A stretch of DNA of 15,290 bases from Atkinsonella hypoxylon (GCA_000729835.1 JFHB01000367.1:1-15290); one strand, 5' to 3'. Numbered from the stretch's first letter, positions 1-8,691 are shown. Numbers and translations: made by a program. The notes: generated by a model not told the origin, from the letters alone.

Positions 1-672
1 AGGGGGGGGCCACCATGACGCAAAACGCTAAGAAGCCACCGTCTGATTGGGCCGCGGCTGGGAGCCAGGGTTGTCAAAACTCCGTTCATGGGTATGGGTT
101 GTCGGAGGTTCCAGGTTTCCGGTGGGCATGGCTGAGGCACTAAATGCCCCGATTTGGGATGACTGAAACTGGGAAGTGGAGCAGCGCTGTGAACTTCCGA
201 GGCTGTGGCAACCATGCATTTATTTATATTACGAGCGTTTGGTAATAGGAAAGCAAAAACAAGCCTGGAGCTGACGAGGCACAGGCAGAGACGGTGAGAC
301 GGTAAGAGAGTGGGAAGCAACAGTCTTGCCTAAGCCACACTTGGACACAAAGAGAAAACCAAAAATAGATGGAAAACGCGGGCGTCGATGACGATTGACT
401 TGGTCGAATCAAAGGCTGTTTCTGTTTCGCCTTGCTTCATGCCGACTCAATCCCTGTCAGCCGTCGTCAGAGCTACGTATGTTGAGACGAGAAAAGAAAA
501 AAAAAAGGGGGATATAAGTATCTCCCTGCTTCACCATTATTCGAAATGGCCTCCCTCCTCACCCCTCTGCACAAAGTCTAGAGCACACCCACAAACCCAT
601 TACTTTATACCTCCCAAACGCCCGTCCATCCCAATCGAAGCAGCGTTGTCCATCTCGCATACACAAACCACA
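1..672 (+). promoter_or_regulatory. 5' flank and promoter of the small secreted-protein gene
   Basis: No convincing gene is seen in this stretch; the open frames on both strands are short and lack recognisable domains. It begins next to a G8 run. A purine block (about 490-510) is followed by a TATA-like motif and then by a C/T-rich segment (about 545-660) that looks like a fungal transcription start region and 5' leader. The longer open frame that starts at 388 is simply the leader read in phase with the true gene; its first 95 codons show no secretory or domain features. Confidence 0.6.
513..520 (+). promoter_or_regulatory. TATA-box-like element
   Basis: The motif TATAAGTA lies about 155 nt upstream of the ATG at 673, just after an A-rich tract and just before a pyrimidine-rich segment typical of fungal start regions. 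Transcription probably begins some 30-60 nt downstream. Function is inferred from motif and spacing only. Confidence 0.45.
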
Positions 673-1191
673 ATGAAGTTCTCCAACGTCGCCGTTCTCG
701 CCCTCGCCGCCGCCGTCAAGGCCGCTCCCGAGCCCCAGCCCGACATCATCAGCGACATTTCCACCGCCGTAGGCGGCATCATCTCAGCCGCCTCGACCGC
801 CGTCCCGGGCGTCAAGTCCGACCTGTCGACCTGGGCGGCCGGCGCGTCCAGCTGGGTCGAGAGCATCAAGTCCCAGGCCTCGACGTGGGACGACGCCGCC
901 AAGTCCAAGGCGTCCACCTGGGCGGCCGGCGTCTCCAGCGACATCGCCAAGGTGACCAGCGACGCGGGCGCCAAGGCCTCCAGCCTGAACAGCGTCATCG
1001 CGACCGCCACTGGCTCGGCCAAGTCGAGCGCCCAGGCGGAGCTGTCCAAGGTGACTTCCGATGCTGCTGCTGCTACGAGCAGTCTTGCTGCTGGCTCTAG
1101 CGCGAGCACCGGTGGTGCTCCTGTCCAGACTGCTGCTGTGGCTATGGGCGCCCTCCTTGGTGGTGCTGCTGTTGCCATGGCGAACTTGTAA
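673..1191 (+). CDS. Small secreted Ala/Ser-rich protein, probably GPI-anchored
   Basis: This is a single-exon gene for 172 aa. I chose the ATG at 673 because it begins a clear signal peptide: Lys2, a hydrophobic Ala/Leu/Val core at residues 6-17 and a likely cleavage near VKA|APEP (residues 15-20). The mature part is very rich in Ala and Ser and has no cysteine. It carries three STW motifs (52-54, 70-72, 81-83), two of them inside STWAAG[A/V]SS copies, and two KVTSDA copies (93-98 and 126-131), so it grew by internal duplication and is probably helical. A Ser/Gly spacer (141-149) leads to a hydrophobic C-terminal tail (152-172), which resembles a GPI-attachment signal. A plasma-membrane or cell-wall location is therefore inferred. 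I do not recognise the family and give no enzymatic role. Codon use is strongly C-ending, which suggests good expression. Confidence 0.8.
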   Translation: MKFSNVAVLALAAAVKAAPEPQPDIISDISTAVGGIISAASTAVPGVKSDLSTWAAGASSWVESIKSQASTWDDAAKSKASTWAAGVSSDIAKVTSDAGAKASSLNSVIATATGSAKSSAQAELSKVTSDAAAATSSLAAGSSASTGGAPVQTAAVAMGALLGGAAVAMANL

Positions 1192-1743
1192 TGCGGTGAG
1201 AGGGTGGAAAGGGGAATCACTTTTGTCTCATTATATTGCGCGGAAAAGTATGTGGCTTCCTTGGGGAAGGCGGTAGCGCATCGTATCTTGTATTGCATCA
1301 TCGAGGCTTGACAAAGTCTAAGGGGGAAGGAAAAGCATTGTATCCCGGATAGGGTACCTGTATTGACTCTAGCGTGTATTAAATAAGAAAAAAAAAAAAA
1401 AAAAAAAACAGGTTGCACTATGCTTTTTTTCCACGTGGTGATTAAATTGGTATACCTTGCCGGGACTACTGTGTCCCTAATGGGTTCCGAAAGGAATCAT
1501 CAAATCAGAATCCTTTCGACGCTGAACCAGTGACAAGTCCACTATTGACGAATTCGTATCGTAACATCACCATTTCTAGTGGAATCCAGCGACATATTCA
1601 GTTCGAAAGAGATGATGGTCATGTTGACGCCATTTGCAGTCGGCAACTGTAGTCAAGTCGGCACAAGAAGAACCGGCCATACAGTGAGTGAGCAATGATT
1701 CTATACAGTCAGGGTATCTACTCTCGAACGCCATATGCCCATG
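1192..1743. other. Convergent intergenic region (3' ends of two genes)
   Basis: This spans the 3' flank of the secreted-protein gene and the 3' flank of the minus-strand NFKBIL1-like gene. It holds an A-rich polyadenylation-like stretch (about 1378-1408) and no open frame with coding character. Confidence 0.6.
1388..1408 (+). repeat. A21 homopolymer in the 3' flank
   Basis: Twenty-one consecutive A's lie about 200 nt after the stop codon at 1191. They follow ATTAAATAAG, which resembles a fungal A-rich polyadenylation efficiency element. The exact run length may be affected by sequencing error. Confidence 0.8.
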
Positions 1744-2820
1744 CTATGCCTTGTGCCGTATATCCGCCCACAATGTATCAATGATTTGAAAAACAGCCGT
1801 GACATCCCGCATCACCTCCTTGTCCACTATCCCCCCCAACCTCTGCTGCATCTTATCCGGATGCCATCGCACTCTCTCCTCCTTCAACTTAGCCACAAAC
1901 TCGCGCTCACCAAGACCCTCTAAATCAAGACCTCGTACGTAGAATGACCGCACATCTTTCTCATTGATATCCCCGCGCTTCATTCCACCCACTGGCCACG
2001 CCAATGTCTCGACCATGCCGTCCCATGACGCCCATGCGCAAGAGTACTCTTCCCATTGCGTAAGCCAGCGTCTCTTTTGGCGTCGTTCTTCCCCACGGCG
2101 AAGACTCTCTTCCATGTCTCGCTGCAGTTTGCGCGCCAGCTCTTGTTCCTCCTCCTTTTTCTTCCGTCTCTCTTCGCGTCTGGCTCGTTCTTCGAGCAGG
2201 CCCGCGTGCGTCTTCTCCCACATCTTCTGCCGTACGTATGCCGCGTATTCTTCTTCCGTCATCTGCTCCAGTGCCCCCGTCGGGCCGACCTTTTCGCTGG
2301 AATACACGTGGATGGGCTGGCCGTAGACAGACTCCCAGTATGAGGCACCTTCGTCGTCGGCCATGGCGTCCAAGAGAGATTCGCGGAAGGCCGCTTCCGG
2401 ATCCAGAGGCGGCGGGTCATAAGGGTTCGGTGGTGTTGCGGAGCGGTCTCGGTTTCTGTGCCGGCGACGGTAATGACGGTGCCTCCTGGAGCCTCCATGG
2501 ACCTTGGGGGAGGTATCTTTACTATCAAGGCTGCGGTGAGTGTGTCTGTCGCGAGATCTGCGGCGACGTCGAGACGTTTCGGACTTCAATTTCAGCCGCA
2601 TGCGTCGCGGCAAGGTTCGACTATCCTCGCTGTGTACTTCCTGCTTTGGCTCCGTAGGCGAACTGCCTAGTTCTGTGGAGGTGCTACGGGGAGCAGCTTC
2701 GCCATGCTCATCGTGTTTGTTGTTTATTTCCTCGTCGCGATGTGGTGGCTCTTCGTAATTGTCGCGGTTGATTGAGGAAAGGATATGGCGCCTTTTTGGG
2801 GATGGCGCAGAATCTGTCAT
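1744..2820 (-). CDS. NFKBIL1-like protein with C-terminal J-domain-like motif
   Basis: This is a single-exon gene for 358 aa, starting at the complement of 2820. Residues 1-75 are acidic and low-complexity. Residues 80-126 are rich in Arg, Ser and His (RRRRR, RRHRHYRRRHR) and suggest a nuclear, RS-like segment. Residues 185-250 form a long charged helix or coiled coil rich in Glu, Lys and Arg. The C-terminus (about 285-358) contains the motif RWHPDK, with H320-P321-D322 matching the HPD of J domains. The order charged coiled coil, then ERxRWHPDK, then Gln/Arg-Leu-Gly is what I recall for NFKBIL1 (IkB-like) and its fungal homologues, which lack the animal ankyrin repeats. Human NFKBIL1 has been linked to RNA processing; a nuclear or RNA-related role here is inference. 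The gene is divergent from the ZIP transporter gene across about 700 bp. Annotation pipelines might call it simply 'DnaJ domain protein'. Confidence 0.8.
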   Translation of the reverse strand: MTDSAPSPKRRHILSSINRDNYEEPPHRDEEINNKHDEHGEAAPRSTSTELGSSPTEPKQEVHSEDSRTLPRRMRLKLKSETSRRRRRSRDRHTHRSLDSKDTSPKVHGGSRRHRHYRRRHRNRDRSATPPNPYDPPPLDPEAAFRESLLDAMADDEGASYWESVYGQPIHVYSSEKVGPTGALEQMTEEEYAAYVRQKMWEKTHAGLLEERARREERRKKKEEEQELARKLQRDMEESLRRGEERRQKRRWLTQWEEYSCAWASWDGMVETLAWPVGGMKRGDINEKDVRSFYVRGLDLEGLGEREFVAKLKEERVRWHPDKMQQRLGGIVDKEVMRDVTAVFQIIDTLWADIRHKA

Positions 2821-3525
2821 GGCATGCGGTCCATATTCGGAGTGCAGGGGATAGAGAGTATTTCTCAGAGCCCCGATAGTATCTCACTGAGAATATTCGT
2901 GGCCAAAGGCAGTTCGCGACGCTTGCGACGAGGTTCGATTGATATGACGATGAGGAAAATTCGATGTGGGGGAAGCTGCAGCGGGAAAAGCCAACCGACT
3001 GACAGGGTTCACAAAGTGCGACGATTTTAGCCTGACCGGCTGCATCTGGGAGACGTTGAAGGCCGGCTTACGGAATAGATTGATCATTGATCCGTCTCCA
3101 CGTGCAAGTGCACATGTGGATGCTAGATCCAGCACGCTTTGCACCGTTCGAATGTCTCATTCATACTGTACGGTGCCCGTGGTAGCGTCCCACATAGTAA
3201 CCTCCCCGGCTTACCCACCAATCCCGTGCTCAGACATGCGCGCAGGACAAGCCACGAATCCAATCCAATCCGGTTCTGGTCCCACCCAATTGAAGCCGAG
3301 CCAACCTCCGCAAACACTTGCTGGACAAACATCTCTTTCTCAACTTTGCGTACGGTCGGCCGTTGCACGAGTCTCGCGAGCTCGGTCTGCTCTTCAGTCT
3401 CCGGCACGCCTGCTCCTCAATTTATCTAGCTTCGAAGCCGATCACTATGCATCCCTGAGCAGCTCTGCCGAGAGTGTTCAACATCACCAGCGCCTTTCTT
3501 TCTGCGATATCAGACCTTGCCCGTC
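2821..3525. promoter_or_regulatory. Shared divergent promoter region
   Basis: About 705 bp lie between the divergent starts of the NFKBIL1-like gene (-) and the ZIP transporter gene (+). CCAAT-type motifs occur near 3217-3222 (ACCAAT) and 3258-3270 (two CCAATCC-like copies). The long open frames here have no recognisable domain and overlap in several frames, so I treat them as chance. Promoter roles are inferred from position. Confidence 0.5.
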
Positions 3526-5012
3526 ATGGCGGGTGTCTTCCTGCTTCTAGGGCTATGTGTGAGTTAGTTGTAGCTCCGACTTACCAATTGGTTTCTAACT
3601 AAGATATTACTCGTCCCAGGCCGTCATGGCAATTGCGTACGAAAACTAGCCCATCCTCTTCTCCAACTATAAATCCGAGTCGCAACGATTATGAAGACTA
3701 ACACGAGTATATCCGACAGTTCATTCCTTGCGGGGGCTCTCCCGTTGTCCATGTCACTATCACAATCGCAGCTCCGATTGGTATCTAGTATTGGTATCGG
3801 AGTGCTTGTTGGGACATCATTAATAGTGATTATTCCCGAAGGGATCGAGGCTGCGGCATCGTCACCAATCGGCGCACACGCCCACAAAGTTCGAAGGCTG
3901 GCGAAAAGAAGTCCGTGGAATTTCGGGCTGCAAGAGGGACACGTTTTTGAGCAAATCGCTGCTATAACGACACCGCGAGTCAAGTCAATATCTCAAGACG
4001 AGACAACGCATATTGTCGTGCCTCAAAGCCACTCACTATCAGGGCATCTACGCCGCGCTGACGATCTTGCAAATGCACCACCAACAGACAGTACGAAAGA
4101 CGAGTCTAAGCATGAAGGAGAGAAAAATAAAGAAGAAAAGCACCACGTGGACGTTCCAAGCTTCGAAGTCGGCTTCTCCATGGTTCTTGGTTTCATCCTC
4201 ATGTTCCTCATTGACAGGTTACCCAAACATGCATCTGAGAGCTTGCAGACGGGCCCTCAAACCCAACACTTCAGTCTTGACAACCTGGGCGGTGTTAGTG
4301 CCGAGAGGGAATCGCCTGACGACGAAGATGGCTTTCTGGGCTCATTGACACCCACTCCAAAGTATACCAGGACTCTAGCTACGACCATCGGCCTGGTCAT
4401 TCATGCGGCGGCGGACGGTATCGCAATGGGTGCGTCGTCAGCCACGTCCAACATGAAGCTGGGATTGATCATCTTTATCGCCATTATGATCCATAAGGCT
4501 CCGGCCGCGTTTGGTTTAACGTCGGTCCTGCTCAGACAGGGACTGTCAAAACGCGCAGCACGAGGACACCTGGTTGTGTTTAGCCTGGCCGCACCTGCAG
4601 GTGCCATATCCACATGGCTCATGATTAAGCTGCTGGGTGGTAACAGCCTGGATGGCGAGAATGGGACATGGTGGACTGGCATGTTGCTTTTGTTTTCAGC
4701 GGGCACATTCATGTAAGAAACACTTGCTCAAATATTCTGTTTCGTGTGATTACTTGGACGACATCAATATTCAAAGCACGCAGCGGGCTAAGAATCTAAC
4801 TTGTTTTCTGTGCTAGATATGTCGCCATGCATGCCATGCAGGAAGACGGCTCGTCTCACGCCCACGACAGCTCGTCTGGAGCAAACGGCTACTCGGAGGT
4901 GACGCCAACATCGCAGCGCAAACCAAAGGAGCCTCAAATTCGAGATACGCTTGCGACAGTCGCAGGCATGCTGTTACCATTATTGACGCAGTTTGGAAAT
5001 CATCATCACTGA
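3526..5012 (+). CDS. ZIP-family (SLC39A9/ZIP9-like) metal transporter, four exons
   Basis: My model is exons 3526-3558, 3620-3636, 3720-4712 and 4817-5012, giving 412 aa. The introns are 61, 83 and 104 nt, all GT-AG; the first starts GTGAGT, and the first two carry CTAAC branch sites. Joining the first three exons restores a transmembrane segment running into FLAGALPLSM, which an ATG at 3691 would lose. I count eight membrane segments, a long His/Lys/Glu-rich loop between segments 2 and 3 (including KHEGEKNKEEKHH), HAAADG in segment 4 (H245, D249) and HKAPAAFGL in segment 5 (H275), the metal-site helices of ZIP proteins. LLFSAGTFIYVA in segment 7 matches ZIP9. ZIP9-type carriers move Zn (or Mn) into the cytosol and are commonly in the Golgi/secretory pathway; the metal and membrane here are inferred. 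The protein ends in HHH. Confidence 0.9.
3620..3636 (+). other. 17-nt microexon of the ZIP transporter gene
   Basis: The 17 bases sit between CCCAG| and |GTACGA and encode AVMAI plus two bases of an Ala codon, completed by T3720. Without it, exon 1 (MAGVFLLLGLC) and exon 3 are out of phase. With it, one hydrophobic helix reads continuously into the conserved FLAGALPLSM. This is inferred from phase, splice motifs and family conservation. Confidence 0.75.
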
Positions 5013-5512
5013 GTTGGGCGTAGGAAAGGGGAGTATTACTAAATGGATGTTTCTGGGAGGTTTTTTTTTTTTTTTTTATATTGTGATAAGAACTGGCAAG
5101 GAAGCGAGTCGAAATGGGGCTCAGGGGGCTTTTTTGGCATAAGGACATTTGAGGATACGGGGGGAACCATGTATTAGACTAGGCCGCCAGCGCTGTAAAT
5201 TACAATTTGTGAGCCTGATGAGAGTCTTTCATTCTTCTACTTTATGACATTGGTTGCAGAAGCCGGATATGCTTTTCACAGCCGAGATGCTGCATGACGA
5301 AGAGCAGTCGGCTTACAACCTTGACTCTTCGACTCACGTCTTCCTTGATCAGACGGCTGCGCGAAAGGTGGGTGCTTGGAGGGCAACGGGAGAAAAGTCA
5401 GTTGATTGAATAATGGAAACGAGGCTAGAGATATACTGGACATTTGGGAACGCACGCGCATTTGCAAGCGTTTAACTTGACAGATTTCTACCACTAATTT
5501 GAACATGAAAAT
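5013..5512. other. 3' flank of the ZIP gene; no supported gene
   Basis: The stretch contains a T17 run at 5061-5077 within the likely 3' UTR. It also has one short open frame, 5269-5409 (+), for 46 aa that start MLFTAEMLHDEEQSAYNL. I do not recognise it and see no further exon, so it is not called as a gene. Confidence 0.5.
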
Positions 5513-5679
5513 TTCAGACTAAATTTGGACAAAACCAATAAAAGAGTAAACTAAACATAACTAACGTCAGACTAAACCAAGCAAAACCAACGTTAAACTA
5601 AAACAAACAAAACTAACGTTAGAGTAAATCAGACGTAACCAAGCCAAACTAAACCAAAAATAACCAAGGTTAAACTACT
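5513..5679 (+). repeat. Degenerate 26-bp-period minisatellite
   Basis: The A/C-rich tract resolves into tandem units: 5536-5561, 5562-5587, 5588-5613 and 5614-5639 (26 bp each) and 5640-5664 (25 bp). Partial units lie at both ends (5513-5535 and 5665-5679). Each unit begins roughly YAACGTTA, has ACTAAA in the middle and ends AAAAC or TAAC. The strand is almost free of G. There is no coding potential. Confidence 0.85.
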
Positions 5680-5828
5680 ACTACGCCCGGTGAACATTAT
5701 TGACACAGCACGCTCTCCATGAAATAGTGCGCTGCAACATTACTTAGTGACCAGAACGTGGTTCCTTGCTATCACGTCGGTGCTTGGAAGTGTCGGTATA
5801 AACCGGGGCCGCATGGTAAGTCGCCAAG

Positions 5829-6570
5829 CTAAAGAAAGGGTCGCCTGACGAACTCCCTCCCCTCACGCAGCCCCGTAGGCGGTTGGGTCTGGTCATGATA
5901 GCCGACATCAAACTGGCTCCTGTCATCGTCCTTGTAGAAGGCCCTGACTGGGCCCGGCCTACGTCGACTGACGACGCGATAATCTCGTGACGATGGTCCA
6001 CTTCTTGTCGGGGCAATGGGATACACCCGGCAAGGAAGTTCAGCACAAAGTGGCAGAGGTGGTCGGTTGCCATATTCCCTAGGATACCCATTCGTGTATT
6101 CGCTTCTGAGACTCGGTGGCGCGTCACGCACTTGACGTCTCACATCAGAGGCTTCAAGACACCGGTATTCTGGCCTGAGGTTTGGGCTAGTAGCGTACTG
6201 GGTTCATCTCGCTCATTAGCCGCACAAGCTTGTGATAAAATCCTCAATAGTAATATACTCACAAACGAGTTCTTGTGGACGATCTCGGGTCTGGGTTCGT
6301 CTTGTGTCTCTCTCCAATGTATGTGTCATATGGGCGGTCCGTCCAGTAGGTCTCAATTGGGTAGAATTCCGGGGCAGGAGGGGCATTGGACGTTGGAATG
6401 CTCAAAGTTGAACTGCGAGTGGTCCTCTTGGAAGTAGAATAGCGACTCGTGATGAAAGAAACGAGAAGCAGATATGCTGGATATTTTGGATAGAGTCGGG
6501 TCGATAGGATCTTTGACGAGATATTATCGGCAGGAATGTAAAGAAGAAAGCTAATGACGAGAGAGACTCC
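5829..6570 (-). CDS. Possible minus-strand coding relic or hypothetical gene
   Basis: On the minus strand the frame is open from 6570 to 6263 (102 codons plus 2 nt). A GTGAGT donor at 6262 and a CCTCAG acceptor ending at 6175 define a possible 88-nt intron, with a CTAAT site inside. Joining then keeps the frame open from 6174 to a stop ending at 5829, about 217 codons in all. The product is rich in Pro, Arg, Tyr and Asp (for example EFYPIETYWTDRPYDTYI) and looks disordered. There is no in-frame ATG in the first exon, so an upstream exon is missing or the gene is broken. I do not recognise a family. Chance open frames remain a real alternative. Confidence 0.2.
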
Positions 6571-6969
6571 TCAATTGATCAGATTTCTAGAAACCTGTAA
6601 GATCCAAGATCGTTTTCAGCGTGTATAGAGGGAATTGGTAAGCTCGGGTGATTCCTGGTCGAGATGGTAATTTGCAAGACGAGCATTGGGGTGTTTGCCT
6701 GCTATTTATCTTTTGGAAAGGTATAGATGAAAACTTCCCCCAGAACCAACATCAACGACCCAATATGGCTCAAGTTACGAGAAGGTCAGTATGCTTCCAA
6801 TAAGCGCTCCATATGGTGTTGGGCTGTTGCTTTGGCGATGGCAACGCATCGCTGTTGGCCGCAGTGAGCGACCTTTGAGGCTATTCTGTCAGCCCAACGG
6901 CGTGCTTGAAGCCTTTCGACCTGCTGGAGGCCAAGCGTCGTCTCATGTTGAGAAAATTACCCCGTTTGA

Positions 6970-7518
6970 GAGGCTGTCACTGTTCTCTTCGACAGGGCCC
7001 AACTTCCCAACCTCATCAGTTCGAAGCTGCCGAGCGCCTGGCATCAATCCGTTGGCGAATAAGACTCTTGTGACATGGCTGAATCTCAACTCCTTCGCCG
7101 CGCAATGTCTGGCAAAAGGGACTGGCTGGCCCGTATGACATGATGATGCGAGTCTTGGAGCTGGCCCTCGAGGAAGAGTTACAGGAGCGGAACATTGCAG
7201 AGTGCAGGATGCAAGCCGCTTTTGCATGGATCACGCACAATGCTCGAGTTCTGCTGGGATGGGCTGAGGAGAACATCGGGTCTCACGGATGTCACCCCGG
7301 ATGATCGTGGCCCCTACGTTGGAGGGGGGTCGTTGTATTCTGGGCCTTGGACGATGTGCTTGCGTCGATGGGGATTTTGGGTAGATCGTCTCGAGGAGCT
7401 GGGCTCGCAGCGCGAGGACGGTGTTCTGAGTGAAGAGACTCGCAAGGCTGCCTTAGACGCCGCTGCTTTCATGAGAAGCGTCGAGGCGTCGTCTTCACAT
7501 ACGTTATCTGCAATATGA
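6970..7518 (+). pseudogene. Frameshifted relic of a DUF3632-type fungal protein gene
   Basis: Four consecutive reading-frame segments give one protein-like string. Segment 1 (6970-7059) contains LFDRAQLPNLISSKLPSAW. Segment 2 (about 7058-7135) contains VTWLNLNSFAAQCLAKG. Segment 3 (7134-7301) contains YDMMMRVLELALEEELQE and AAFAWITHNARVLLGWAEE. Segment 4 (about 7282-7518) contains DDRGPYVGGGSLYSGP, CLRRWGFWVDRLEEL and LSEETRKAALDAAAFM. This order (a W-x-NLNxFAA block, an Ala-rich amphipathic helix with a conserved Trp, a GGxLYxGP loop, an RWxFWxxRLEEL helix, then an LSEETxxxA..A..M end) is what I recall of the fungal DUF3632 family, whose function is unknown. Every junction needs the same +1 shift, and stops follow at 7060, 7136 and 7302. 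There are no intron signals at the junctions. The N-terminal half is not recognisable. Confidence 0.65.
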
Positions 7519-7941
7519 GTAGTCGTCAATCAATTATTTATTTACCTAGACATATCCAATGAAATTCTAGCCCTGAAAGATGGTCTGTTTGACCATGCAG
7601 AAATGTGACCTAGCATGATATACAGGGACATGTTCTTTCCAATATACCAAAACCAAGCGCAACCAGTTCGGATCCCCGAAGTAGGTTGCTCTGATTTCGC
7701 GCTATGCTCAATTCAAGTTGATTACCCGTTTCGAATAATGTGCAAAATAATCATATATGGCAATCGTCTGCAACCCACGTGGCGCAATATAATACATGAT
7801 TATTGAACACCTGGATTGCTACTTGCAGCACTACAGAGGTTGTTCTTTTCACAAAGCTACACACAGCACAACACGTCCCCAGTGCTGACGTTGCCTGCAG
7901 GTGCAGGAGCCAAGGCGTTGTCGACGGGGTAGTTGAGACAT

Positions 7942-7968
7942 GGGGAGGGGGGAGGGGGAAGGGGGGGG
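7942..7968 (+). repeat. G-run tract with G-quadruplex potential
   Basis: Four G runs (4, 6, 5 and 8 long) are separated by one or two A's. This fits the G-quadruplex rule G3+N1-7 four times over. It lies in non-coding DNA; function is unknown. Confidence 0.8.
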
Positions 7969-8189
7969 CAAGACATGACAATGACAGACCAACAACCTTT
8001 GTCGCCATGGATTCGGTAGGCATGCACCGCACCGCCCGTCGCCCTCTTGTTTCTCTCGGCCTCGTGTAATTGGTCCGGATGAGATGCCACGAAGGGTCCA
8101 ATAATCCGACCACCGGGCCGCACCGAATGTCCTGCATCTGCATACCCTTCTAGACTAACCTACTTAGATGACCTAATGTAACTAAATTT

Positions 8190-8238
8190 GTGACGGGTGA
8201 CGGGTGACGGGTGACGGGTGACGGGTGACGGGTGATGG
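8190..8238 (+). repeat. Heptamer array (GTGACGG)6 plus GTGATGG
   Basis: Six perfect 7-bp units are followed by one with a C-to-T change. Because GGG recurs every 7 bp with TGAC between, the array satisfies the G-quadruplex pattern on this strand. Confidence 0.95.
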
Positions 8239-8691
8239 GAGGATAACTATCGAGCAAGCGGAGGTGTGGCGACAATACGTAGGTAGGTAGGTACCCACGG
8301 ATACATAGCAGCGGCTGCCTGCATTGCATATCATCAGTACCTGATCAATGCGAATGCCTGTCTAAACGTACGTAGTACATATATTACTCCGGACAGAGGA
8401 GGGCGATTATGGGGGCTGTTTCGGCAAACAGTGCATTGACTGTCGACTGTCGACTCCGTGTTGTTTGTTCGTCGGATTAAGCATTAAGCGTCTGGTGGGG
8501 GGGGACAACATCACACGTGGGTGATTACCCCCTTGAGCCGTGTGTTGTCAGCTTTCCGATGGAGGGCGAGTGGTGAGGGTGTGAGCGGGATGCCCGGCGC
8601 CGTTTGACTTTTTTTTTTTTTTGGCCCAATTGCTAACTGTCGCTTACCCTTGTCCTGAGCGAGTCAGGACGACCTGTTTCAACCCGGCTGC

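Noticed and set aside
600..1418. 272-codon open frame antisense to the secreted-protein gene
   Set aside because: It is a shadow created by the G+C-rich, C-ending codons of the plus-strand gene. The product is Ala-rich with a Phe run from the A21 tract, and the sense frame has a clean signal peptide.
1964..2657. Several plus-strand open frames over 1964-2657
   Set aside because: They are antisense or shifted shadows of the minus-strand NFKBIL1-like gene and only reflect its Arg/Glu-rich codons.
2966..3550. 194-codon plus-strand open frame between the NFKBIL1-like and ZIP genes
   Set aside because: There is no domain or codon bias, it overlaps ZIP exon 1 in another frame, and antisense frames of similar quality are present. 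It is best read as promoter DNA.
3691..4716. ZIP gene starting at ATG 3691 and ending at 4716 as one exon
   Set aside because: The start lies in an intron beside the branch site, and the end is a stop read from a GTAAGA donor. The spliced model restores membrane helices 1, 7 and 8.
7751..8143. 130-codon minus-strand frame across the G-rich tract
   Set aside because: Its Pro/Leu run comes from the G homopolymer, there is no recognisable domain, and overlapping frames are equally open.
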